This document shows, piece after piece, positions 11,801 to 22,978 of a stretch of DNA of 64,000 nucleotides. The translations under genes were made by a program, and so were the position numbers. The notes beneath the pieces were generated by a model. It was given only the letters and a program-made list of their open reading frames with translations. It was not told the origin of the DNA and did not search any database. Origin of the DNA: Eremophila alpestris peregrina. Its lineage: Eukaryota; Chordata; Aves; Passeriformes; Alaudidae. The stretch covers positions 10,644,518-10,708,517 of the forward strand of contig WMCF01000003.1 in NCBI GenBank assembly GCA_009792885.1, given 5' to 3'. Positions within the stretch are counted from its first letter, which is position 1. Each line of letters starts with the position of its first letter.

Positions 11801-14749
11801 TTTTTGTTCTTAATCAGTATTTAGCAAAAGAGATAGAAACAAACATACAGTGAGTTGGCAAACATTTCAGTTATCTCCATGGCTAAAACACAGCAAAGTG
11901 CAGCACAGTGATTCCAGGAAAGACACATTGAGAAAGACATCTTCTAATACTTCAAATATATGCTCAGCATCCTTATGACAATTTTAAGAAGAATGAAGAA
12001 ATGCTGTCTTTTCTGCATGATATTGCAACAAAATAATTTCTATGTGCCTTTCTAAGCCTTAGAGTTGCTTCTAAACACAAACTGGATATTTTCTGAATTG
12101 AAAAATCCTTTTCTGGGGATTCAGTTTTACCAGGCACTATAAAAGTATCCATTCTATTGCTGTTCTTCAGGAAATTTCAATGTTCCCAAAATAAAGGTTT
12201 CCATAACAAAGTCTTTTTATCAGAATATAATGATCCAGTTAAAGGAATCAAGACCATTACACAATACTAACTTTCTCAATAGTGCACCATGATGAAAGGA
12301 GTACAAAATTCATTTTCCCAGAACATACCACAGATAGGCTCAGTTTGGAAAATAGCTAAAATAATATCACTCATAAAACATTTTTTTTTTCTACAGGGAG
12401 GAGAGAAAAATTAAACTATATCAGAATATTTTTAATTAGGTGCTTTTGCACTCAGTATTTTTCTTTTATATCTACGGTTTCTGAGACCACAAACAAACTT
12501 GTGATTCTAAAGATAATGATAGAAGGTACTTGATAGTGATAATTGCTCTTCAAAATCAAATATTCTGGACCCACTTCCGGCATGTTCCCTTTCATTGCAT
12601 CAAAAGTACAATAAAATGGGTGTTTCACAACACAAGTAGGGATGTCAAGACTGTTTATAAAACAATTTCATTCACTTTGCCCTTTACAAGGAAAACAGAG
12701 ACATAGAGATAATTGAACAGAACAATTTTTAATTTTCTAGAATGAAATATTTAAATATTTATTTATGTAATTGATTTCTCAAATTTAAGTATGTTCAGTC
12801 TGGAAAACTCATTCTGAACCTAAAAAAATAATTATCCTGAATCATATAGCATTTTAATTTATGTTAATGATATGTTAATTTAATAACTGTAATGCAAAAA
12901 GGGAGTATTCTGCTATAGTCTAAAGAATGTAGTAGGCTAAACCATATAGACATCATTGACAGGCTAATAATTTTTATAGACATTTTATTCTGAGGTTTAT
13001 GAGGGCACAATTTTCATACAAAACTCAGTGTGGAACATCTTGTTTGTGAAAGTGTTAGAACATCAACCTGGCAACTGGATTTTTATAATGAGCACCATGG
13101 TGGCTGCCATATCTTTTTTCAAATAGTATTAGGGCATGTTATAAAAATTTTCTGATTGACGAAAATTATTGAAACACCATCACACACTAGTTCACTGGAT
13201 TCCCTTGTAATTAATCTACTGTGCCATCGGTCAGGGCTGAAGCCTTGGTTGCACTAGAGTAGATCAGATAAATCAAATTTTATCACCTTAGATGAGACCA
13301 GAACTGTATCCACACTCTCAGCCATTGGCTCTGTCACATGATCTTAGGCAAATTAAAATTGCTACCCATCAAGTAATAACTCCAGTCCCCTACTTATCTG
13401 CTCAGAGTCAATGGGACATCTTCAAGGTCATATTGTTAATAATTTTTTGATTACTGGGCATTTTATATGCAATCACAACCACAGATTACGAAGAACTAGG
13501 AGGCTCTCAGAGGAAAGTGGCTTGTTTACGTGGAGTATATTCTACAGGCTTCACAGACTTCAGTAGACTTAAAAATATATGTCAGCAAAAAAAAAAAAAA
13601 AAAATAATGGTTCTTAGATTTTTGGACTCCCAACTCAAAGGAAAAAATCTTTGGAACATATCCATATTCAGGTTTAAAAGGTGCACATGATGCACGGAAA
13701 GGAAAAAAAAATCTATTTATACAGATTAATTGCTCCCTCGATAACACTGAGTTTTCCTCATGTATTTCAGACCTCAGGCAAGGCAGTGTTACAAAAGATC
13801 TATGAGAAATAAAGCATCCTGAAGACAATGAGGGGTGAGGCAGATGAGTTCTTATAAGGACTGATAGAGCTAATAGCTAGATTAATTTTAAAAAACCAAG
13901 TGAAAGAAATAGAAAGTGAGCTGTCTTTCAAAATCAGATTTATCAGAAAGAATATCCTTATCATTCTCTTCCAGTCCTACCAATAATCATGAAGGAATGA
14001 AAACAAAAACTAATCAGGGTGCTGTGGTGTGATGCTCACAAGCTCATAACTGGCAGTAAAATTGAAAGGACCATGTCTGCTGCAGTGAATAATTTCTACA
14101 CTGAGGCCCAGAACAGACGCAACTCGTCATTCGTAACATCTGCCTCAAAAAAAACCTGAGCCAAAATAAGCTAGTTAGAAAGTTACATTTCCTGCTTTTG
14201 TTCCAAAAATTCTGGCTTTAAAGAGCCTGCAGGGATTCTATATTTTGAGAAATATTTCTAAAGCAGATAAAATGTGTGAACTACAACATAAAATGAAATT
14301 TATGCATCTGTTCTAATTCTAGGAAAATGTAATCATGAGATATTATAGCATGTGACATATACATGCATGCAAACATATGTACATAGGTGCTAACTGGAAA
14401 TTAGGCCTCTGATTTAATGGAAGTTGATTGTTTTTATTAAACAATATAAATATAATATAGAAACTTGTAAAATTTAAAAAAAAAACCCCACAAATTATAA
14501 TCTAAATGTAACCTGATGAAAAAGGCTCATGTAGGCTTGGAATTTAAAGTATCAGATAATATATGCAGCAGGAGCTCCTTCATCGCCCCTCAGACAATGA
14601 TTATGCTGTTTTTACAAAACTAACCAGTGCTATATAATTATCTGCAAAGATTTTTTTTTAAGTTATTATATCTGTGATAGTAAGAGGCAGTTAGCCCAGC
14701 CTGCAAGGTGAAGTTGTTGTACAAATCCTTCCTCTTATTCTGCTACAGA
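11801..14749. other. AT-rich DNA, no gene seen
   Basis: It holds a poly-A run at about 13586-13604. A weak MIR-like stretch at 13330-13375 ('gtcacatgatcttaggcaaatta') is too short to call. The 100-codon minus frame at 13526-13828 includes a run of F codons from the poly-A tract and is not credible. Confidence 0.6.
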
Positions 14750-14970
14750 CGTTGAAAGGCCTCAAGCACATCACTAACACCTGCAGATGGCGTTGGTAAA
14801 GCTAATGATGTTTATGTTGCAGCCGTGATTAGGCCTTTTGGCTGAAATTGGCAATCTGGAGAGACAAATCATCCGGTTTGACTTTTATGGAGATGTGTCA
14901 GGAGCTGTTTACAGGGCAGATGAATTGCTTCTGCAGGAGCAGCTGCTGCTTGGTCCCCTCCATGGACACC
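14750..14970. promoter_or_regulatory. Candidate conserved non-coding element
   Basis: About 220 bp of balanced-composition, non-repetitive DNA stands out in AT-rich surroundings. It includes 'ccgtgattaggccttttggct', 'aaatcatccggtttgactt' and 'caggagcagctgctgctt', with CAGCTG E-boxes. It does not look like CR1 or an LTR. A 47-codon open stretch on the plus strand is short, starts after a stop and resembles no protein. The conserved-element call is inferred from texture only. Confidence 0.35.
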
Positions 14971-15368
14971 AGATAAGAATAGTGACCTCAATCTAAACCA
15001 TCTCTACCTCTTCTTTCATCTTAAGTAGTGTTAGTCACTAAAGCATTTCAATTCTAAGTGAAGCAATATACAAACTTTCTTCAGAACTTCAACTCTAGGC
15101 TTCTACTGTGGTTACTAAAACTCAGCACCACCACCTGCTGTTTTGTATAGCTGTGCCACGCAGCAGCTGAACACTTTTCTGCAGGTAAATATACCTTTAC
15201 CTTCTTAAAGGCCAGGAGACCCAGCTGATGGAACAGCAGTGAGCAAAATGGATGATGATCCGACCGATATAAGATATCAAAATATACAAATATTAATACA
15301 CAAGGCTTTATCTTCTTGTAAAGGACAGTTTAGAGGCTTTATGTAGTAGTAAATAAGATAATAGAGTA
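14971..15368. other. DNA without a recognised feature
   Basis: It contains further E-box-like CACCTG and CAGCTG motifs around 15130-15170, possibly an extension of the element just upstream. No gene is seen. Confidence 0.5.
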
Positions 15369-15491
15369 ACAGAATCACTTAGGTTGAAAAGACCTCTAAG
15401 ATCACTGAGTCCAACCTGTGACCGATTACCAGTATGTGCCATGTCCAGTTGTTTGGTGGACTCCTCCGGGGGTAGTGGCTTCACCACCTCC
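15369..15491 (-). mobile_element. CR1 LINE fragment, minus strand
   Basis: ACAGAATCACTTAGGTTG, then AAAGACCTCTAAGATCA and 'gagtccaacctgtgacc', is the reverse complement of a CR1 3' end. It runs on to 'ggtagtggcttcaccacctcc', the 3'-UTR segment usually next. Only the last 120 or so bases of the element remain. A second 'CAGAATCACAGCATGTAGG' follows directly at 15494 and may be a trace of another CR1 end. Confidence 0.85.
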
Positions 15492-17742
15492 ACAGAATCA
15501 CAGCATGTAGGATTTATAACCCTTCTGTTATCAACACACAAGCCATTTGCTATTTGAGGTATTCCATTCTATCTGACAATGTACTCTTATGTTTTGAGAA
15601 TTATATAAGTGACAAAGAATAATATGGGAAAATATAAAGGAGTTTGCTGTTTGTTGGTAACAGTTCTGAGTTTCCACTGTCTGTAATAGGGCTGTAGGAT
15701 CAGTCCTGTCTCACACTGAATTGATGCACAGGGGAATAACTTTGTATTTCTGGAAAAAAAATACAGATTTTTTTCCTCTTTGACAGCAGTACATTAAGTA
15801 CATTCCTTGTAAGACAGTCCTTCTGCATCTTCCTCTGGAGATATAAATGTTGTCATTCCTGGGGTCATATCTGCCATAATATTGTTTATTTACAGAAGCA
15901 GTGACTCTCATAAGCTCCAGAGAAAACTCAGATGAGACCTCAGTCATATTTCTACATTCTCTGAAATGGGATTTATAAAAACTAAGCATAGGGAGAGTTT
16001 AGTTTAGCACAAGAGGTCATGAGCTTTTTACTCTGTCAAACCAGCTACCAATGACATAGAGGGGAAATACATGAAAGTCAACGGAATCAGTGAACTGAAA
16101 TCCCATTTTGCAGGAAACATAAGACATCTTGCACAAGAATAGATCACCACAATACATTTTCTTCTTTACATATAATCTATATGCTTTTTTCCTTTTATTT
16201 AAACATTTTTTCTCCCTCCATGGTGATTACATAATCAACATACTTTTTATAAAAAAGCAGCCATAACTACTATGGGGCAATAAAAAAAAAATATTTTAGT
16301 CTTCTTTGGTATAAAGCAGCTCTAAGATACTTTCCTTGATCATTCAACTGTTATTGTTTATAAATTCCTTTCTTAATTGATAAGATCCATGTTTCCATAT
16401 GACATTCCAGATGATGCTTTGCTACATTGAATATTCTCTTGAACACTTGTCTGGAACACTAGTAGCTAATAAATAAGCACATATCATTCAAATTTCACTT
16501 TCTTTTTATTCAAAATAAATCCATTTGAATTTGACCTACTGTCTCAAGGTGATGTTTTTCTAATACTCTTCAAATAAGGATTTTTAGAGACAAATTAATA
16601 TAGACTTTGGTGCAGAATTGCTTGAAGTTTAATTTCAAGAATAAGTATAATTAATTTTACTTATTAATTTCTGAAATTCAACTTATTTTTCCTGAATATA
16701 TTTTTTCCTTGAATGGGTAACTACACTAGCACTTCAATAAATGCAAATGAAGTGTGAACAAATATTTTACTTTTAATCATCTAGTTGCCGGAAAGAATAT
16801 GCATATACTATGACAGCATTCTAAGTGTTTGGCAAAATTATTGTTTAACAAATCTGTAATATGTTTAGGCTGACTTAATTTCTGCTAATTCAAGTCAGTA
16901 TTTTCTCATCTAGAGCCAACATCTTGCCAGGGTGATGATGCAAACTAAACTCAAGGATTCTGTTCTGATTGGTTGGCTAGGCTGAAAAGACTTCTCAAAT
17001 AATCCCAAAAGGAGTTCTCAGTAAAACAAAAATAAAATTTTCATTCTTCTTCTTGTTTTATTATTTACCTGCTACTTATATTTTAAATGTAACCCAGTTT
17101 GGGTTTTTTCTGTGCAGTCTGTATAACAAAATCAAATACTAAAGCAGTATTTCTCAGATGACTGTATGAAAACTTGAATCATGTAGTGACAATGTCTTTA
17201 CACAAGTGCAATCATCAGTCCTAACTGCAGTGCCTCCAGGTATAAGTTCTGGTTTACTGGCACCCAGTGCAAGACATTGAATAAAATCAGGCTCTTAGGT
17301 GTATGTAATTGTTTGTGTTACTCAGAGCCAAGACAAAGGTGAACTTGCCTGAACTCAAACTTCAGAACATATACCTATAATATTGTCAAAAATAATCTTA
17401 TTTAGGATCTCCTGTACTCCCAAGTAGCAGTAAACACTTCCTATTTAATCTGGAAAATTTATCCATCTATCCAAAATTATCCCAGTGTGAGCAATGCTCC
17501 CTCATCACCTAGGATTAGAAAAGCTGGTGCAGACTGTGTGAAAGGACATCCAGGTATTAGGAGTTTTTACCTGCTTAGGGGAGGGTGCAGTTTTGTACCT
17601 TTTGAGCATGACATTAATTTAGACAGTTTTATAACAGTTAACTGGATATATCAAAAAATCTTTAAGCTGAACCCTTGACAACCTTTCATATCTAAATATG
17701 TTTGAGCTTCCCAAATTAATTGCTAGTGTGAGCAGATACATT
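15492..17742. other. AT-rich DNA, no gene seen
   Basis: Frames here are short and unremarkable. A small stretch around 16910-16990 ('gatgatgcaaactaaactc', 'ctgattggttggctagg') is less AT-rich and carries a CCAAT-box-like inverted ATTGG. No element is called. Confidence 0.6.
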
Positions 17743-18408
17743 TAGAGAGCACCCCAGAAGAGAAAGGCTTGGAAGTATTGCTGGACAAAAAGCTGCACAT
17801 GAGCTGGCAATCTGCACTTGCAGCCCTGAAAGTCAACCATATCCTGAGCTGCATCCAAAGCAGTGTGGTCAGCAGGGATTCTGCCCCTCTGCTCTCATGA
17901 CACTCCACTGGACAACTGTATCCAGCTCTAGAGTCCCCAAAAAAAGGACACGGACCTGATGGAGCGAGTTAAGAGAAGGCCAGCAGGAAGGATCAGAGAG
18001 CTGGAGCACCTCTGCTGTGGACATAGGCTTAGAGAGCTGGGGCTGTTCAGCCTGGAGAACAGAAACCTCAGAGAGACATTATAGTAGCCTTTCAGTACCT
18101 AAAGCAGAAGACAAGGATGGAGACCATTTTTTCACAAGGGTAATGTAGCGGGGAAAGGCCTTAAGATGAATGAGGGTAAATTCAGATTAGGTATTGAGAA
18201 AAAATTCTTTACTGGGAGGGTGGTGAGGCACTGGAACAGGCTGTCCAGAGAAGCTGTGGATGCCCCAGCCCTGGGAGTGTTCAAGGCCAGGTTGGATGGG
18301 GCTCTGAGCAGCCTGGCCTGGTGGAAGGTGGCAGGCAGCAGGGAAGCAGGGGACTTGGACCTGGGTGATCTTTAAAGTCCCTTCCAATCCAAATAATTCA
18401 ATTATTCA
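17743..18408 (+). mobile_element. CR1 LINE, 3' end with ORF2 C-terminal remnant
   Basis: The start matches the end of CR1 ORF2. The plus frame from about 17745 reads through a stretch like PEEKGLEVLLDKKL and then HMSWQSALAALK, which corresponds to the conserved region near the ORF2 C-terminus. The 3' UTR follows in order ('ggctgttcagcctggagaa', 'gggagggtggtgaggcactgg', 'ccctgggagtgttcaaggcc', 'ctttaaagtcccttccaat') and decays at about 18408. Stops and a lost ORF start make it inactive. Overlapping 66-69-codon frames on both strands at 18166-18387 are shadows of this repeat. Confidence 0.96.
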
Positions 18409-21289
18409 AACACCCAGCTGTCATGATGGTCTGAAAGCTCAGACAGCAGTGAGTTCAGGAAATAAAAAAGTTTCTTCTCATTCTGGTAACTTTGTTTCTA
18501 AATAATTTCCAAATTTTTAAAAGCTGCTACATTTTGTTTTGGTCATTCTAAAAATTTTTTACAAAGTTTCTCTCTTCACTTACCTTGCAGTAAAGTAACT
18601 GTTAGAACTAAATAAACATTTTTTATCCCACTTATTTCCATACAATTATTTCCATAAAACCTGTACATGTTATTGCAATGTAGATAAAAGGGCAGCATCT
18701 TGCACAGAATTTGGATAAAATGTTTTGGGTAAAAGACTGATTTTCATATTTTAAGGAGCCCAGTTTTACACTCTTCATGAAAAAAAATATTTTGAATTTC
18801 AAAAACCTACTGGGAAGTGACAGAAATGCTTTCCAAACAGACAGATTTAACCTTATTAGTTCAAACATCTGAAGATGTATGGATTCTGTTTTTAACATGT
18901 CAAGTTGTAGTTTGACCATTATTTCTGCAAACGCCTACACAGCTGCAGAATTCTGTTCCTCTGATGGAATTAATGGGATTCTAAAGCAACTAAACAGGAT
19001 TAGAAGAGAACATTTGAGAGAAAAAAATAGTCTCATATTCATGAGGGTTTTTTCCTCAGTTTCAGTTCCAAGCAAAATGAAGATTGTGGATATTCACTAA
19101 ATTCTCTTTATATTGGGGTTTAATTAATCCAGAATGACAGTTGAGTCCGCTTCCTAAATGTTCCATTGTAAATCATCTGCAAAGCTTCAGTTAACTTGAA
19201 TTTAGATGCATTTATGCACTGCAAAAATGAAAACATTTATCCAGAATTATCACTATGGAGTAAATGTAATTCTATTACATTTCATTCCAAACGCCTCCAT
19301 TTGCAAGACTTTAAAAATTGAGGGATAATTTTAAAATCAATCTAAGTGTGAAAAAAACCTATATTTTACCTTCAGAGAAAAAAATACTAGAAATTATACA
19401 GAATTTTATTAATGATTAATTTGCTGTTTTGGGTTGCTTCTGATGTATTAAGATGTATATTAATCTTGCAGTCTTTACCAATTTTTTACATGCTTAATTA
19501 TCTAAAAGAACAATAATAATTGCAATCATGTTTGTGGTTTTGGTCAGCCAATGGCATGCAACTGATCCTGATTTCCTTTGAATTTTTTAAGTTCAACAGC
19601 TGAATTGCTTGAAAGAAAGTTTTTTGAATGTGGATTATTTAAAAATTGCTCAGAATATATTGTTCATGTTGTGTAGTTCATGAACTGCCTTATATCACAG
19701 TGTTTATATACCTTGAGCATATGAATCATTTCAAAGTGGAGAAAAATAAGCAACAAAAGGGCATGTCCTTTGTCAAGAAATATTGAAATAACCACTTATA
19801 TTATTTTTAATGAAGTTTGTGAAGTTCTGATACTCTGAAAAAATTCTCAGTACCATCAGTGTTCTCTCAAACAATAAATACTGTGCTTCAGGACTATAAA
19901 CAAAACAAATTCTGCTGTATTTAAGAATTAATTATATCATTAACTGAATATTTCTGTCTTGTAATAAAGGCCTAACATTTTAATGACTCCCTAAAAATCC
20001 TGAGCATTCTGTTGCTTTTAGTACTTTAACAGGAGAAGTTGTATTGTTGTACTTTTGCTTTTGATTTTCCTTTAAATATTATATATCTCTGGCACAAGGC
20101 CAAAATATACAAAACATTGTATCAGCTTCAGATTTCACTTCTCTGTCCCACTGCTTCCCTCAGAAACTGCTCTTTCAATATATGCAATAGCAGCTCCTTG
20201 AACAGTTATTATACAGCAATTATTACATAATTATTAAATACTAAACCCCACCATATTTGTCAGAAAGTTTTTGAAAATTCCTGCCTGGTAAAGACCTGTA
20301 GAAAATCTTTGTGTTGTCCACAGAAAAGGGAAACTAAATGTTTATAAATAGGTGCAGAGCCTTGGCCTGGTAGAATTGTACATATGGAACTGTCTTCTAC
20401 AAAAGTCTTCTGCAGAGAACTGCTTCCTAAGGAGAGGTGTGAGGTAATGAATTTATGAATTAAAGGAGATTTTCTTTATTAATTAAAGGAGATTTTTGTT
20501 ATGTAGAAATACCTGCAGAGCCAACTGGACAACACATCAAATTCAGGCCAGCAGTACCGTTTTAAAAGACTTTTAAAAGACTGTTTTTAAAAGACTTATA
20601 TATAACGATTGTTTATGATAGTAATGCATGATTTTTATTTACTCATAGATAAATAAAAGCACCACTTCATGGTCTCAAGGTATGCACAAAATTTACTTAT
20701 CTAAACACTGAAAATCAAAGCAGATATAAAATTTCAGTTATTATTGTTAATGGGGACCAGGCTTATCAATCAGTAATGCTACTGTGGTTGGAAAGAAATA
20801 AAAAAAGTCAGAATAGCTGCCTTAAGGTATTCTGCCTCAATCAATGTGAATATGGAACAGGGTTAATAATAAACCAAGGGGTTTCATGCAGATATTGCAC
20901 AAATAAATTTTCTGCCCTTTATTGGTCAAGAGAAGTAGAGTATGAAGATAACAATGTATGAATTTAGAGCATGCTATTTCCTTCTTGAGAATATTTCTGC
21001 AGGAAAAGTATTTCAGCATTATGTTTGTGTAGAAAATGCATGACCCACAGAGAGAATTTTTCTGCCAAAGAGTTCTTCTTTTGAACCTAAAAAGTAACAG
21101 TATACAGGCACCAGTTTGTATTAGAAGGACAGAACAAAATTTCATTACAAAACAAATCTCTCCAGTTGCTGGAGATTAATGGGGTTCTTTTCCCCTGGCT
21201 TGCTGTGTCTTGTAAAATATATGTCTCTGCATGCTTATTAAGGAGGGATGAGGGACTACATGCACACAGAGAGTGCATTGCACTGCTTA
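18409..21289. other. AT-rich DNA, no gene seen
   Basis: No repeat element is recognised apart from the local duplications at 20458-20596, listed separately. Frames of 61-105 codons lack motifs. Confidence 0.6.
20458..20596. repeat. Cluster of two local direct repeats
   Basis: AATTAAAGGAGATTTT occurs at 20458-20473 and again at 20481-20496. Downstream, a TTTTAAAAGACT unit occurs three times, at about 20560-20570, 20571-20582 and 20585-20596. These look like slippage products in AT-rich DNA. Confidence 0.85.
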
Positions 21290-21440
21290 AAATTGCTCAT
21301 CGCTGCCTTGCTGAAGAGAGTTATGACATTATGGTGTGTTAGGAGCAAAGCTGAAATCCGTGGCCATTTAAGTCACTGTCAAGGTTGTAAAATGTGATTC
21401 AGCAAAAGCAGTTAAATAGCTTGCCAAAAATGTAAGATAG
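21290..21440. promoter_or_regulatory. Candidate non-coding regulatory element
   Basis: Non-repetitive and more balanced than its neighbours, with TGATTCAGCA at 21395-21404 (resembling a MAF/AP-1-type half site) and 'ccgtggccatttaagtcactg'. No reading frame spans it. Any function is inferred from texture alone. Confidence 0.25.
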
Positions 21441-22208
21441 AACATCTTGTACTATTTTTTTCTATGCTCAGGAGAGTCCTGGGAAAGGAAGCTGCTTTAC
21501 ATCATTATGTATAAAAGTAACAACTTTAAGTGAGTGAAAAATAAGTACTTTTTTATTATAATGTGCTCAAAATGATCCCGAGTGAGATAAGGCATTATTT
21601 ATCCTAATGAAATTTTTAACAATATTAAATTTCTCTTTTAAAACTGTGTTAAGATATTCTTTATCATGTGCATCCACATTTACTGGTTTTGCAGCCCCTC
21701 TTCTTATCAGACTCTATTCTCTACAGATAGTAGGAATTAGGGATATTTCCATCTTATTAAGCATTCTCAAGAAGGACTATGCACTCGGTCAGATGCACAT
21801 TTTTTCTGGTTTTACCCTTTTCTTCGATGTAGGTCCATGCAACAAAGATAAGGACATGCCTGTGAGAAGGCTTATGCTTGCCAGATCCCATGGTCAGCTT
21901 TCTCTCACCCGTACTCTTGTCTAATAGACAAGCCATAGCCCAAGCTCAATGCATTTTTTAGTGAATTTAGAATAACACACCCCAGCTGGTAGCACACAGC
22001 AAAGCAGAATGCAAAGCAGCAGCAGAGAATATTGCTGAACTAGTCTGATTGTTTTCAGCACTGCTTGTCTCCTATTTGTCTAGACTGTATGAAAGCAAAT
22101 TTGGAAGTGTTTAGGAACCCCAAAATATACAAGAGCTCTCTCATATTGGTTGCTGTAGAATCAGCTAGATCCTGTATTTGCAGATGGCCACTGTATAGTA
22201 AACATTAT
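21441..22208. other. DNA without a recognised feature
   Basis: A 105-codon plus frame at 21607-21924 has a hydrophobic start but no recognisable family and no splice or promoter support. I treat it as chance. Confidence 0.55.
22204..22208. repeat. Target-site duplication, left copy
   Basis: ATTAT lies directly before the TG end of the LTR and is identical to 22974-22978. Confidence 0.8.
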
Positions 22209-22973
22209 TGTTGGGGGTTAGATTTGGTTGTTGGTTTTTTGTTTGTTTTGCCTTTTGGAATTTTTTCCCTCAAGTTGCTAAGACACTAACAGCTGAGTGA
22301 TTGTCTGTACTTAAAGAAAGACAAAAGAAACCAGGGAAGGAAAGACTGAAGGGACAGGGAGCTGGGGGGTGGTCACTTTTCCCCTTGGCACCGAGGGGAG
22401 AGGACACCAGGCTTTTTGGCTGGCTGTGAGAGGAGTTTCACTGTCACCATCGTCTCTGCTCCTGGGAAACCTACCACCATCTGCTCGTGTGCCCGGGGAT
22501 TTCTGAGCTCTCCTCCTGCCCTGCTGGAGTGGGGCCAACCCTGTCCCGCCGTCGCTTTGAGGCTTTTGCCTACACTGACCCCACACCCTTTTGCTCAGCC
22601 GGGACATCTCTGCTGCTTCAGTCACCACTGCAGGACTGCCCATCTACCTCATCACCAGCCCAGGATCTTCCACTGTTACAGCTTGGTGCCTCAGAGCCAC
22701 TGGGGATCAGGCTGCCCTGGGATTTGTGGTCCCTCGAGGTTCTTGGTTTCTGCTTTATTATTAATGCTGTAGTTGTTTGTTTGTTTGCTTGCTTTGTTAG
22801 ATATATATATATTAGTAAAAAAAAACTGTTATTCCCATTCCCACATCTTTTTGCCTGAGAGCCCCTTAATTTCAAATTTATAATAATTCAGTGGGAGGGG
22901 GTTTGCATTCTCCATTGCAAGGGGAGAGCACCGGCTTCCCCCTAGCAGATACCTGTCTTTTCAAACCAAGACA
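22209..22973 (+). mobile_element. Solo LTR of an avian endogenous retrovirus, with target-site duplication
   Basis: The element starts TGTTGGGGGTTAG and ends CAAACCAAGACA, giving TG...CA ends. It is flanked by a perfect 5-bp direct repeat, ATTAT, at 22204-22208 and 22974-22978. The 765-bp body is GC-richer than the flanks and contains blocks I recall from a widespread bird LTR ('ctgttattcccattcccac', 'gcctgagagccccttaattt', 'ggaggggg'). No primer-binding site or retroviral frame adjoins it, so it is a recombined solo LTR. A 5-bp duplication fits ERVL-type integration. Strand is tentative. Overlapping 110-123-codon frames within it are not genes. Confidence 0.85.
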
Positions 22974-22978
22974 ATTAT
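22974..22978. repeat. Target-site duplication, right copy
   Basis: ATTAT lies directly after the CA end of the LTR and is identical to 22204-22208. Confidence 0.8.

Noticed and set aside
13330..13375. MIR-like 'gtcacatgatcttaggcaaatta'
   Set aside because: Only about 25 bases resemble the MIR core and the expected downstream core is absent.
14832..14970. 47-codon open frame through the candidate conserved element
   Set aside because: It begins right after a stop, is cysteine-rich without a known pattern, and lacks splice sites that would make it an exon.
22416..22858. Overlapping 118- and 123-codon frames, plus strand
   Set aside because: Both lie inside the solo LTR, overlap in different frames, and are open because the LTR is GC-rich.
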